Below, one piece after another: positions 1 through 8,064 of a stretch of 64,000 nt of DNA. A model generated the notes under the pieces. It was not told the DNA's origin. It ran no database searches and worked only from the letters and a program-made list of their open reading frames with translations. The stretch spans positions 1-64,000 of the forward strand of contig NZ_JACJOO010000062.1 of the NCBI RefSeq assembly GCF_014695575.1. The letters run 5' to 3'. The stretch is from Leptolyngbya sp. FACHB-8 (GTDB lineage Bacteria; Cyanobacteriota; Cyanobacteriia; Elainellales; Elainellaceae). Each line of letters opens with the position of its first letter. Within the stretch, counting starts at the first letter, position 1. The position numbers and the translations under genes are program-made.

Positions 1-37
1 TCAGATCACGCAGGGGATGTTTTTGGCGACGGGTCAT
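1..37 (-). CDS. Partial transposase N-terminus, IS630-like (left edge)
   Basis: A minus-strand reading frame opens with ATG at 37-35 and runs off the left edge after 12 codons (MTRRQKHPLRDL). This opening resembles the basic N-terminus of cyanobacterial IS630-type helix-turn-helix transposases, which often begin with a Met-(Thr/Ala)-Arg-Arg-x-x-His-Pro-Leu-Arg pattern; that match is from memory. No terminal inverted repeat could be delimited, because most of the element would lie outside the window. It could be another basic-start protein. With 12 residues the call is tentative. Confidence 0.35.
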   Translation of the reverse strand, partial: MTRRQKHPLRDL

Positions 38-140
38 AGCAGGGCACCCAAGGGTTCCCTACTATCTTGACAGCCGCCTATAAAAAATGGCGATATTCGA
101 GTCAAATGACCCACTAGTAGGCTGCGGCCTAAGTTTACAT

Positions 141-187
141 CCTATGTTTTTGTGTGGGGTGCTTCGCACCCCACACAAAAACATAGG
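141..187. repeat. Perfect intergenic palindrome (22-nt arms, 3-nt loop)
   Basis: Positions 141-162 are the exact reverse complement of 166-187, with loop TTC at 163-165. It lies 24 bp beyond the stop codon of the minus-strand gene at 211-1746. The core (GTGTGGGG then GC-TTC-GC) is shared with the palindrome at 1891-1955, though the outer arms differ. There is no T-run on either side, so it is not a standard intrinsic terminator. Confidence 0.85.
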
Positions 188-210
188 TGATGGATTTCCG
201 CCTCAGCGTA

Positions 211-1746
211 CTAGCTGGATTGAAGATCAGCCAGGAAATCAAAATCGACCAACAACTGCACCAATGCCGGAACTGCCTCGGCTTCCCTTGTCAGAATATC
301 TACCGCAGTGCCTTCCAAGAGAAAACGCAACTCAGGGGTTGCACTTTCGATCGCCGCCATCACGCGGCTCTGCCACTGCTCAATCAGGCAAGGTTGGCTA
401 CCACCCAAGCGGCTAGGAAGTTGAACTACTACATCCGGCTCCAACGGAAAGACATCAGGTTCCGGCATGTGACCGGTTGCTAAATCAAAGTACCAGTCAT
501 GCTCAGGTGTGCTGACCTTAAGAGTTAGCAATAAGCGCAGCAGTCCAGACTGCCAGGCCTGCCCGGGTTGCAGCAAGCGACAGCGCAGCCCACCAATGAG
601 ATACATCACCTCATAGGCACTGCGACTCACACACCAGAGGAGCCACGGCAGCAGATCCGCTAAGGGCACGCCCGCTTCTGCTGGGCGTTGGGCGAGAAAT
701 GGAGGAGCAGATTCGAGCAGATTGGCCACTTCACAGGCATTCTGTACCAGCAGTGGCAGGATATCGTCAGCCAGCGGTGGCAAGTCGGCCTGGGCCATGT
801 TTTGGTAGGCCGACAGTTGCGGAATCAAGGTCGCCAGGTATTGCTGTAAAACAGTTGTGCGGTAAGCCTCTAGCCACACCGTATCGGTAAATTTGAGAAT
901 CGGCACTGATTGGGGCAGGGCAACCGCAGCTCGGGTCACTTCATAGTCAGGGATAAATTCCAACCCCATCTTTAATTGCAGGGTACCTGTCTGCCAACGA
1001 TGCTGAGGGGTCAGACCTGTAACCGCAACTCCATTGAGAAAGCTTAGAACTGCTGGAGTTGTCATCCGAATTTGTTGGACAAAGCCTTGCAACAGTTCCC
1101 CAGCGGGACGGGGTTCAGTCATGGGGTACCCTTCCAGCAATTGAATAGGAACGGTAGTATCCAGGGTCATTTCCGGAGGATGGTGAGTCACCAGGTCAAT
1201 CGTTTGGCTATGGTCAGCAATCCGAATCTGGAGCAGAGCCGTCATCCGAACGATGCCATGAGATTCTCGAGGCGATCGCCCATCCTCCTGCACAATAGCC
1301 CGTACCCCCTCCAGCAGCCGCATTACACCATAAGCGCTGCGAGCAATACCCCAGAGCAATTGCGGGGCAAAATCCTCTGCTAAGCAGTAGTTTTGCCACA
1401 GGTCTTGAGATAACCAGGATTCGGCCCCTTCACTGGGTCGACGGGAAAAGCTATCCAGGGTAGATTCAAGGGCATCCAGTAAGTCACTAGCCTCCTCGAA
1501 GACGTAGGGCAGCAAATTCTCTGGTGTAGCGGGGCGATCGGGATCCCATCCACCATCGGGCGATCGCACCCCCTGAACAATTTCCACCAATTGCTGCATG
1601 GCGGCTAAAACCTGGGTTGCCTGCCGCAACCTTGGTACCCGTTGATCTGGCGATGCTGTAATACGCAGCACCCAGGAACTTAAATCTGGAGTGGCTTCCG
1701 CCTCGGAAGGTAATACAGAATCAGTGGGTACCAGAAAATCAGTCAT
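211..1746 (-). CDS. Duplicated MazG-like all-alpha protein, degenerate
   Basis: This is a 511-residue soluble protein. It appears to contain two related halves: a helical block near residues 40-160 and another near residues 325-425, each with an L-L-x-x-V/W-x-x-x-R-S-A-Y-x-V-M signature. The first half begins with R-S-P-D-G-G followed by W-D-P-D-R-P and L-L-P-Y-V-F-E-E-A-S-D-L-L-D-A-L-E. This parallels the start of MazG nucleotide pyrophosphohydrolases (R-x-P-D-G-C-P-W-D...L-x-P-Y-L-x-E-E-A-x-E-x-x-D-A). The Cys-Pro is lost and the later acidic metal ligands are not evident. Known: MazG hydrolyses non-canonical NTPs. Inference: a MazG-derived scaffold or pseudoenzyme. ATG start with a GTGAG-type ribosome site. 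Single gene between palindromes. Confidence 0.55.
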   Translation of the reverse strand: MTDFLVPTDSVLPSEAEATPDLSSWVLRITASPDQRVPRLRQATQVLAAMQQLVEIVQGVRSPDGGWDPDRPATPENLLPYVFEEASDLLDALESTLDSFSRRPSEGAESWLSQDLWQNYCLAEDFAPQLLWGIARSAYGVMRLLEGVRAIVQEDGRSPRESHGIVRMTALLQIRIADHSQTIDLVTHHPPEMTLDTTVPIQLLEGYPMTEPRPAGELLQGFVQQIRMTTPAVLSFLNGVAVTGLTPQHRWQTGTLQLKMGLEFIPDYEVTRAAVALPQSVPILKFTDTVWLEAYRTTVLQQYLATLIPQLSAYQNMAQADLPPLADDILPLLVQNACEVANLLESAPPFLAQRPAEAGVPLADLLPWLLWCVSRSAYEVMYLIGGLRCRLLQPGQAWQSGLLRLLLTLKVSTPEHDWYFDLATGHMPEPDVFPLEPDVVVQLPSRLGGSQPCLIEQWQSRVMAAIESATPELRFLLEGTAVDILTREAEAVPALVQLLVDFDFLADLQSS

Positions 1747-1876
1747 AGCTCACGGCTCAAGGAGGCTTAATTTCAGCATTCCCCTCTTTCCACCGAGCCA
1801 CGCGTTGCATCCGCCGACTTCGCGCAAATCTTAATTTTGCAAAGCTTACAATGCAGGAGCTATGCAATCTGCACGT

Positions 1877-1973
1877 TATAGCGCTGTGCACGTTAAGTAC
1901 AGCAACGGTGGTGTGGGGCACTTCGTGCCCCACACCACCGTTGCTGTACTTAACGCACTTGCACATTGCTATA
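1877..1973. repeat. Palindromic element, family A (TATAGC ends)
   Basis: A 97-bp element starts TATAGC and ends GCTATA. Its centre is a perfect palindrome with 31-nt arms (1891-1921 and 1925-1955) and loop TTC. A second, degraded copy is at 62799-62891. It abuts a family B element directly at 1974. Both families sit in the 343-bp gap between two minus-strand genes, and I see no coding potential there. Confidence 0.8.
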
Positions 1974-2063
1974 TACCAAATCAATGTGAAGCTGCGGAGA
2001 GTGGTGTGTGGAGCGTAGTGCCACACACCACTCTCCGCAGCTTCATAAAAGCGCTGTAAAAAC
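1974..2063. repeat. Palindromic element, family B copy 1
   Basis: Arms 1987-2011 and 2021-2045 are exact 25-nt reverse complements around a 9-nt loop. The outer sequence (TACCAAATCAATG to the left, GTAAAAAC to the right) is shared with the copy at 61448-61533, whose inner arms are different. Located 26 bp beyond the 3' end of the MBL-fold gene. Confidence 0.8.
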
Positions 2064-2089
2064 GGTATGAGTAATTTTTGAAGCAACCC

Positions 2090-2797
2090 TTACAACCCGG
2101 GTTGCATGCTCCTCAAACTCTCCACGTCCAATTGGCCCAGCCGTTCGTAAGCCTGGTCGATCGCCCGCTTCCCCCGCAGAAAACCCGTGTTCGCTCCGGG
2201 GCAAATCCACTGCAATGTTTCCGACGAAAACTCTCGCTGCAACCGCTCCAGGCTACGAAGTTGGCGGGGCCAGTGAAATGTCTTAGAAACCCGCAGAGGA
2301 ACGGGATCACCTGCCTGGTTGGGCAAAAGATGGCGTCCTGTAAACAGCAGTCCACCTTGTAAGGCGTGATAAAGACAGGACGAACCTGGAGAATAACCCG
2401 GTGTCCATAGAGCACAGCTGGTAGAACTGATTTGAAATTCATCAGAAAAGGGGGTTACAGGAATACCAGGAAGCAAATAGGCTTCCTGTTCCTGAATTAA
2501 AATCTCGCAGTGAAGCGCATTGTTCCATTCCCGCACATGGGCATGGGCTGCACGATGGGTTAGCAGCAGCCAGCGCACCCCTCCCTGTTCCTGCAAAAAG
2601 GCGACGTTGGTTTCATCCCAGGCCGGGCAATCAACCAGAATATTGCCTGTTGGCTCCACCACCAGGTAAGCCGTTCCTCCCATGGTGTTGCGATTGGGCG
2701 GAAAGGCAAACACCCCCTCTACAACCAGGCGGGGAAGTTTCCCTGAGCCCACTGCGGGAGGTTGAAGCAAGTCAAATTCAGTCGGTCCAGATGCCAT
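2090..2797 (-). CDS. MBL-fold protein with metal site largely lost
   Basis: This 235-residue protein has the metallo-beta-lactamase layout: a beta-rich N-terminal half with G-N-I-L-V-D, then the metal-motif region, then T-P-G-x-S-P-G-S and L-F-T-G-x-H-L-L. The metal ligands are mostly replaced. The usual T-H-x-H-x-D-H reads T80-H81-R-A83-A-H85-A86. The histidine of TPGH is Tyr135. The aspartate of L-F-T-G-D is Arg155. The final PGH reads P-G-A. Known: active MBL hydrolases bind two metals through these residues. Inference: a catalytically dead or re-purposed homologue. ATG start with a weak AAGG upstream. It is isolated between palindrome-rich gaps. Confidence 0.75.
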   Translation of the reverse strand: MASGPTEFDLLQPPAVGSGKLPRLVVEGVFAFPPNRNTMGGTAYLVVEPTGNILVDCPAWDETNVAFLQEQGGVRWLLLTHRAAHAHVREWNNALHCEILIQEQEAYLLPGIPVTPFSDEFQISSTSCALWTPGYSPGSSCLYHALQGGLLFTGRHLLPNQAGDPVPLRVSKTFHWPRQLRSLERLQREFSSETLQWICPGANTGFLRGKRAIDQAYERLGQLDVESLRSMQPGL

Positions 2798-3008
2798 AAC
2801 CTTGAAAATATAGTTTGCCTGAAGGAGTGCCGAGAAGGGTTGCGCTTTTGTAGGTTGTGCGAATACCCATCAACAGCTCTGAAAATTCCAACCCATATTA
2901 GCCCTAAACAGGCTTTTTCCCAGCCTTTCAAACTATAACGGTTTACGACTCAATGCATTGGACGAAATTATCCTTAAGCTGAAAGTTAATTGAGTTAAGT
3001 TAAGACCC

Positions 3009-3110
3009 ACAGCGCTTTGCGCTTGAATCAGCCACGTTTTTTTGTGAGAACCGGGCTCCGCACGGCTCTCACAAAAACAACTAGATTTTAAGCATTTGAA
3101 AAGCGCTGTA
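3009..3110. repeat. Palindromic element, family C copy 1
   Basis: An element of about 102 bp begins ACAGCGCTT and ends AAGCGCTGT. Its inner stem (TTTTGTGAGA... / ...CTCTCACAAAA) has one mismatch. The same outer ends and stem occur at 49841-49948 (opposite orientation) and 55724-55829. It lies in the 944-bp gap 2798-3741, which otherwise holds only the elements at 3232-3306 and 3313-3415. Confidence 0.8.
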
Positions 3111-3231
3111 AATGCACCAGAAGTAAGTAGCTATAAGCATCAACCATTTAGATATTAAATACTCAACAAGCGAGGAACGTTGTTTCCATTTACCTCCAAG
3201 AAAACATCTGTTTCTCTTGTAACAATACTCT

Positions 3232-3306
3232 GGACAGTTTTTCTGAAACCCTTGATTTTGCGTGCGCGAAGCGCACGCAAAATCAAGGGTTTCAGAAAAA
3301 CTGTCC
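3232..3306. repeat. 75-bp perfect palindrome, family D copy 1
   Basis: Arms 3232-3267 and 3271-3306 are 36-nt exact reverse complements with a 3-nt loop (GAA). The second family copy is at 17738-17812. Compared with that copy, base 20 of the left arm is C here and T there, and its partner is G here and A there, so pairing is retained. No T-run follows. Confidence 0.9.
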
Positions 3307-3312
3307 GAACTA

Positions 3313-3415
3313 ATGTTGTAAGTAACCTCAACTCGGTCTAATTAAAATGGGCTGTTTCCAGAGGCAGGCGAGGTGTGCGCCTCGAAAAAGTCCATAATCC
3401 GAACTCAGGTTAGTA
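3313..3415. repeat. Palindromic element, family E (degraded copy)
   Basis: The left end TGTTGTAAGTAACCTCA matches the left end of the copy at 35537-35673 with one difference. The right end CCGAACTCAGGTT is the partly mismatched inverse of the left. Inside, a short stem GAGGCGCACACC-like pairs around 3373-3383. The remainder of the gap up to 3741 has no recognisable feature. Confidence 0.6.
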
Positions 3416-3741
3416 AAGCGACTTATTTCACTGGGTTAAACTGTGGAGCGGTTTTACCTGGTGAGGAGCTTACCTCCGAGTTTTTCAACCAGATTTGGTA
3501 TAGTAAGCAGCTTAAACATTTTTTTAAGTAGGGCTAATTCTGTATGAGCTTTACCAATATAGAAGTAATTCTCACAAAACTGCCCAAAGCATTGATGAAA
3601 TGGCTCAGGGTGAAAAAGCTATCATGATCGAAGAGGTGTATCCCCTATCTAGGGTGATGACGTGCATCTTAAAACCGATTAAATTCAGTGGGGTACTTAA
3701 CTGCCGCTGATTCATAGCCCTCTTAGCGCCCACTAGATAGC

Positions 3742-5232
3742 ATGGCTTGGTTCCTTCTATTAGGAATATTAGGACTCTTCACCTACTTCACGGTACAGCG
3801 GAGTGTGGCGACTATCACACGCACCCCTGTATGGCTGTTGTGGTTGGTGCTGATGACCCCCGCTCTAATCTGGACGGGGTGGATCCTGATGAAAGGTGAA
3901 GAAGCTCAAATTCCTACCATTCTATTATTAGGGCCCTTCGTACTTTGCCCAATTCTTTATTGGTTTTTGATCCAGTGGGGCCGTCCCGTCTCACCGCCCC
4001 CATCGGAGACATTAACCTCTACTCCTGAAACCATTCCCATCCCCCCTGCTTCCCTCGACCCAAAAGGCATTATCAAACCCATCAACCGCGAAGAAGAAGC
4101 AACTCTACACACTTGCTTTCCCTGGACGGTTTATTACCTACAAAATGTCGAGTATCGCCCCCAGGCTTTGATTTGCCGGGGGCAATTGCGCGCTTCGCCC
4201 GAGGTAGCCTATCAAACTATCCGCGAGAACATCGAAATGCGGTTTGGCGATCGCTTCCTCGTCATCTTTCAAGAAGGGGGCAACGGCAAACCCTTCTTTG
4301 CTCTGGTTCCCAATGTACAGGCCAGACGGGGAGATGCAGCCAAGCGTTCTGATGGACGTCCTATTGTAGCGCTGGTGCTGTCGGCCTTAACGTTGCTGAC
4401 CTGTACTCTGGGGGGCATCGTCCTGTTGGGCAAAACTGCTGAGGAATTGCCTGGGGATGCATCAGTTTTACTGCTTGGCTTGCCCTACGGACTCGCTTTG
4501 ATGACCATCCTGGGTATCCATGAAATGGCTCATTACCTCGCAGCCCGTCGCAATGGCATGCGGGCCACATTGCCTTACTTTATTCCAGTACCCCCTACAG
4601 GAGTTTTTCCGTTTGGTACCTTTGGGGCGTTTATCCAGATGCGATCGCCCGTTCCAGACCGCAAAGCTTTGTTTGACGTCGGCATTGCAGGGCCAATGGC
4701 AGGTTTTCTGGCCTCCCTTCCCTTCCTATTTTGGGGGCTGGCGCACTCAACGGTTGTTGATCGTACCGAAACCTCCAGCATTCTTAATTTCAACTCGTTT
4801 GATCCACAGTCATCTCTGTTGCTGGCGATTTTGAGCCGATTGGCTTTGGGGGGCCAGTTAGCAGCTCAACAGACTATTGATCTGCATCCTGTGGCGATCG
4901 CCGGTTGCATTGGCATTGTCATTACCGCCCTGAATCTCATGCCAGTTGGCCAGCTAGATGGCGGCCACATCGTCCATGCCATGTTTGGCCAACGGATGGG
5001 CGCAACAATTGGTCAGATTGCCCGGTTGTTGGTGTTATTTATCTCATTTGTGCAGCAGGAGTTTCTGTTGTGGGCTATCCTTTTGCTATTTATTCCCGCC
5101 ATGGACGAGCCAGCCCTGAATGATGTAAGCGAGTTAGACAATCGACGCGACTTTTTTGGCCTTTTGGCACTTACCGTCCTGGTCGTTATCATTCTTCCGG
5201 TTCCTCCGTTAATGACACGACTGTTGTTTTAG
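3742..5232 (+). CDS. Site-2 protease family M50 (EGY-type)
   Basis: A 496-residue intramembrane zinc metalloprotease. It has two N-terminal membrane helices (about residues 1-20 and 28-50), a further hydrophobic stretch near 58-75, a soluble middle segment of about 130 residues, then six or so helices. The catalytic H260-E-M-A-H264 and the second motif N398-x-x-P401...L-D406-G-G are both intact. The length and soluble insert match cyanobacterial homologues of plant EGY proteases, which cleave membrane-bound targets in the thylakoid or plasma membrane. It is followed 46 bp later by the coiled-coil gene on the same strand. The substrate is unknown. Confidence 0.9.
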   Translation: MAWFLLLGILGLFTYFTVQRSVATITRTPVWLLWLVLMTPALIWTGWILMKGEEAQIPTILLLGPFVLCPILYWFLIQWGRPVSPPPSETLTSTPETIPIPPASLDPKGIIKPINREEEATLHTCFPWTVYYLQNVEYRPQALICRGQLRASPEVAYQTIRENIEMRFGDRFLVIFQEGGNGKPFFALVPNVQARRGDAAKRSDGRPIVALVLSALTLLTCTLGGIVLLGKTAEELPGDASVLLLGLPYGLALMTILGIHEMAHYLAARRNGMRATLPYFIPVPPTGVFPFGTFGAFIQMRSPVPDRKALFDVGIAGPMAGFLASLPFLFWGLAHSTVVDRTETSSILNFNSFDPQSSLLLAILSRLALGGQLAAQQTIDLHPVAIAGCIGIVITALNLMPVGQLDGGHIVHAMFGQRMGATIGQIARLLVLFISFVQQEFLLWAILLLFIPAMDEPALNDVSELDNRRDFFGLLALTVLVVIILPVPPLMTRLLF

Positions 5233-5278
5233 GCTCTCACGTTTTTTCACCTATTGGATTGGATCAGGAGCACTGGAA

Positions 5279-5827
5279 ATGTCCCACGATGTCCAGCAAT
5301 GGTTAGGGGAAATTAAGAATTTGCAGCAGAAGCTGGAGGATGCCCACAAAGAGCGAGATGGGGCCTTCGCCAGCGCTATGAATTGGCGCGAACTCTATCA
5401 AACTGAAGCTCAGCAACGACGTACGGAAGCAGCCCTCTCTCAACGCAAGATTGAGGAATTGCAGGACGAGCTAGAGCAGCTCCAGGGAAACCCTCCCCTC
5501 CCACCCGTAGCGACCGACCCCAGCGTGCCCGAAGCAGTACAGGAGTTGGTGAGTACATTAAAAACACCTGACGAGCTGCGTCAGGCGTTGACAAAGGCAT
5601 TGATGGAGTGCGATCGCCTGACCCGCGCAATCAAAGCAGAGCAGGAAACCCATGCCCGTACTCGCCGAGAGCTAACGGCCGCCCTTGGGGATACCGTGGA
5701 TCAACTGACCCGGGTACGAGGAGGACACCTGGTTAAATCCAGCGTCCCAACCCAGGTCAGTGGAGAGAGTCACGGGAATGAATCTGCCCCTAAAACCCCA
5801 TCGTACGAACTACCGATTCTAGAGTAG
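5279..5827 (+). CDS. Coiled-coil protein, conserved cyanobacterial type
   Basis: A 182-residue soluble, charged protein. Residues 5-70 are a strong predicted coiled coil (heptads rich in Glu, Gln, Lys and Leu). A Pro-rich break (N-P-P-L-P-P) follows near 72, and a second helical coil spans about 85-150. No catalytic motif or membrane segment. The AGGAG about 10 nt before the ATG supports the start. Probably co-transcribed with the upstream protease gene. Its last 38 bp overlap the 3' end of thrC on the opposite strand, so the two mRNAs are complementary at their ends. Function not recognised. Confidence 0.7.
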   Translation: MSHDVQQWLGEIKNLQQKLEDAHKERDGAFASAMNWRELYQTEAQQRRTEAALSQRKIEELQDELEQLQGNPPLPPVATDPSVPEAVQELVSTLKTPDELRQALTKALMECDRLTRAIKAEQETHARTRRELTAALGDTVDQLTRVRGGHLVKSSVPTQVSGESHGNESAPKTPSYELPILE

Positions 5828-6917
5828 GCGCAATTCCAGCTTTCACCTGGTTTTCGCAGTGTTTGATGGCGGTGTCGGGGTCTTTCAGACCGTTGCCCGT
5901 CAGCACGCACACGATCCGTGCGCCCGTGGGCACCTGATCTTTTACCTTCAGCAAACCCGCTACCGAGGCAGCACTGGCTGGTTCACAAAATACGCCTTCT
6001 TCCGCAGCCAGCAATCGATAGGCTGCCAAAATTTCTTCATCCGTGACCGCATTGAACTGTCCCTGGCTGGCTTCCTGGGCGGCGATCGCCTTCGACCAAC
6101 TGGCAGGGTTGCCGATCCGGATGGCTGTGGCCAGCGTCTCAGGATGCGGGACTGGAGATCCACCCACCAGGGGAGCTGCCCCTGCGGCCTGGAAGCCCAT
6201 CATGCGGGGTAAGCGTGTGCTCTTGCCAATTTGGTGATATTGGCAGAAGCCCATCCAGTAGGCAGAAATATTACCTGCGTTGCCCACCGGGATGCAGAGC
6301 CAATCGGGGGCATCGCCTAATACATCGACAATTTCAAATGCTCCGGTCTTCTGACCTTCCAGGCGATAGGGGTTAACAGAGTTCACCAGGGTAATAGGAT
6401 AGTGCTCGGCTGCATCCCGCACAATTTGCAAAGCCTGGTCAAAGTTACCTTGAATGGCCAGCACTTCCGCCCCATAGAGCAGGGCTTGAGCCAGCTTACC
6501 TAACGCTACATACCCATCGGGAATTAGTACGAAGGCCCGCATTCCACCCCGCCGCGCATAGGCCGCTGCGGAAGCCGACGTGTTGCCCGTGCTGGCACAG
6601 ACGACCGCTTCTGCCCCGGCCTCCTTCGCTTTGGAGATGGCCATGGTCATCCCCCGGTCTTTGAAACTGCCTGTGGGGTTTAAGCCATCGTATTTGACGA
6701 AGACTTCCACCTGCCGACCAATCTGGGCAGCGATCGCCGGGGCCGGGATCAGCGGTGTGTTGCCCTCATGGAGGGTAATGACCGGAGTCTTGTCGGTTAC
6801 CGGCAGGAAGGGGCGATAGGTCTCAATCAGGCCACGCCAGCCCTGATAAGAGCTGTTAGCGGCGATCGCAGGTTGGGGATACATTTCCCCGCTCGGAGCA
6901 TCAATACTTACTGTCAC
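5790..6917 (-). CDS. thrC: Threonine synthase
   Basis: This 375-residue PLP enzyme converts O-phosphohomoserine to threonine. The PLP-binding lysine is K86 in the G-S-F-K-D-R-G motif, preceded by Y-D-G-L-N-P-T. Downstream are the Gly-rich phosphate-binding loops typical of fold type II (A-S-T-G-N-T-S-A-S and P-V-G-N-A-G-N). Length is normal for the short cyanobacterial/plant-like class. The start is GTG at 6917, which gives the conserved N-terminal spacing to W-R-G-L-I-E-x-Y. It converges with the coiled-coil gene with a 38-bp overlap and no separate terminator. No leader or attenuator is visible upstream. Confidence 0.95.
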   Translation of the reverse strand: MTVSIDAPSGEMYPQPAIAANSSYQGWRGLIETYRPFLPVTDKTPVITLHEGNTPLIPAPAIAAQIGRQVEVFVKYDGLNPTGSFKDRGMTMAISKAKEAGAEAVVCASTGNTSASAAAYARRGGMRAFVLIPDGYVALGKLAQALLYGAEVLAIQGNFDQALQIVRDAAEHYPITLVNSVNPYRLEGQKTGAFEIVDVLGDAPDWLCIPVGNAGNISAYWMGFCQYHQIGKSTRLPRMMGFQAAGAAPLVGGSPVPHPETLATAIRIGNPASWSKAIAAQEASQGQFNAVTDEEILAAYRLLAAEEGVFCEPASAASVAGLLKVKDQVPTGARIVCVLTGNGLKDPDTAIKHCENQVKAGIAPTLESVVRTMGF

Positions 6918-7519
6918 GATACGTCTGCCAATCTACGAGAAACGTTGAAAATCCTGGCATTAGTCAGGATAGAACAGACCAGCCCCATGTAACACATCGG
7001 GTTGATTGCTGGGCAGGGGTCGTCAGAACGAAACAGAACCCGATGAAGGGCAACGTAAATACCCGAGTCTATGCCCCATGCCTATCAGTCCAGTCTATCG
7101 CGACTCTACCAAGCCACTCAAAATCGATAGCTTTTATTACAGCGTTTTTTGTCTTTTTCGGCTTTCGGGATCCAAATAACAGCAGTTCTCAGTATAAAAT
7201 CAGCCCCAAAAACCGCTTGCCGAAGGCAAGCGGTTTTTGGACTTCAAAGCCAAGATTGCGCGCCCGTCGGGAGCCCAATCTTGGCTTTGAAGCCCATCAT
7301 GAGAACTGCTGCCCAAATCAAGGAATTTTTATGTGTACAGAGCCCACATAAAATTTTCCTGATTTGGCGTCATCGCCCGAGGATTGTGTCTATAGGATGA
7401 CGCAAAAAACACTACCAATTGCGAAACTGCCACAGACCCCGGTTTCAGGAATGCAGCTTTCACTACAATCAGAGCCGAGGTTTGAGATACAATAACCCTC
7501 GTGGCGTGAGTAAGTACAA
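6918..7519. other. Intergenic stretch, divergent promoters
   Basis: This 602-bp gap between thrC (leftward) and the 68-codon gene (rightward) should contain both promoters. The only clear structure is the compound palindrome at 7181-7367. Short frames across 7043-7400 run through that palindrome and are not credible genes. Confidence 0.5.
7181..7367. repeat. Compound palindrome: two stems inside a third, plus a fourth
   Basis: Outer arms 7181-7191 and 7300-7310 (11 nt, exact) enclose two hairpins. The first has perfect 16-nt arms 7206-7221/7225-7240 (loop GAA). The second has exact 17-nt arms 7242-7258/7276-7292. Immediately after is a near-perfect stem, 7313-7335/7345-7367. As single strand this would fold into a three-way junction plus a long hairpin. 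Confidence 0.8.
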
Positions 7520-7726
7520 ATGACTAGTCAAACCCTGGTATCGAATTCTTCTGTTGATGCTGCTAGCCAATCCAACGTCGCAGTTCTGACGCCTGCGGCT
7601 CCCCGGCTTCCCTACAGCAAACCGCAGCAAATTGAGTTGCTCCATCTACAAGCCGAGGCCGATGCTCTGCTTCAGCAGCTCCAAATTCTAAAACAGCAAA
7701 AGCAGCTGGCAACAGTTGGTCAGTAA
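7520..7726 (+). CDS. Small conserved cyanobacterial protein (68 aa)
   Basis: A 68-residue protein with a Ser/Ala/Pro-rich, probably disordered N-terminal half (1-33). Its C-terminal amphipathic helix (about 34-66) is rich in Gln and Leu, with a Leu-x-x-Gln-Leu-x-x-Leu-Lys-Gln pattern compatible with a short coiled coil. No signal peptide or membrane segment. The ORF ends cleanly and a strong intrinsic terminator follows 130 bp later, which supports a real transcription unit. Function not recognised. Confidence 0.6.
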   Translation: MTSQTLVSNSSVDAASQSNVAVLTPAAPRLPYSKPQQIELLHLQAEADALLQQLQILKQQKQLATVGQ

Positions 7727-7855
7727 GATTTGTTTGAGTTGAATCGAGTTGGCGATCGCTATTATCTCTACCAATAGCTAGCCTGGAGGTTTCGCCCTCA
7801 AACTCGATGCTCAATTGAATGAATTAACCGAAGTGTTCATCTAAAGTTCCTTGGG

Positions 7856-7878
7856 AAGGTGCCTCTGGCACCTTTTTT
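7856..7878 (+). terminator. Intrinsic terminator
   Basis: The 8-bp stem AAGGTGCC / GGCACCTT has a 3-nt loop (TCT) followed directly by a T-run. It ends the transcript of the 68-codon gene. Confidence 0.85.
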
Positions 7879-7899
7879 CTTAAATACAGAATTTACATA

Positions 7900-7942
7900 T
7901 TTCTATTGGGTATGGCGTGTTACATGCCATACCCAATAGAAA
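7900..7942. repeat. Intergenic palindrome (17-nt arms)
   Basis: Arms 7900-7916 and 7926-7942 are exact reverse complements with a 9-nt loop. Located in the convergent gap 7727-8064, between the small gene's terminator and the 3' end of the solute-receptor gene. Confidence 0.8.
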
Positions 7943-7979
7943 GCCATCAGGTCTAGCAATTTTGCTCCGGTACAGCGCA

Positions 7980-8022
7980 AAGTATTTAATACGGGGTGTT
8001 TTGCGCCCCATATTAAATACTT
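7980..8022. repeat. Intergenic palindrome (12-nt outer arms)
   Basis: Arms 7980-7991 and 8011-8022 pair exactly. An inner GGGG/CCCC stem follows after one mismatch. It lies 43 bp beyond the stop of the minus-strand receptor gene. Confidence 0.7.
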
Positions 8023-8064
8023 ATCAGCCCATTTGACTAACTGGAGTGGATGTCAGTAGAAGCG

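Noticed and set aside
1862..2059. 65-codon ORF spanning the family A and B elements
   Set aside because: Its product is just the translated palindromes (repeated V-K-Y-S-N-G-G-V-G-H-like segments).
3526..3709. Open frame with protein-like composition (L-Y-E-L-Y-Q-Y-R...) in the gap before the site-2 protease
   Set aside because: About 56 codons with no start codon or ribosome site and no recognised family. It could be a remnant but cannot be supported.
2798..3741. The repeats in this gap as a CRISPR-like array
   Set aside because: The three palindromes here belong to different families and have no regular spacing or identical repeats.
7043..7400. Two overlapping ORFs of 102 and 83 codons
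   Set aside because: Both translate across the compound palindrome; the coding signal is an artefact of the repeat.
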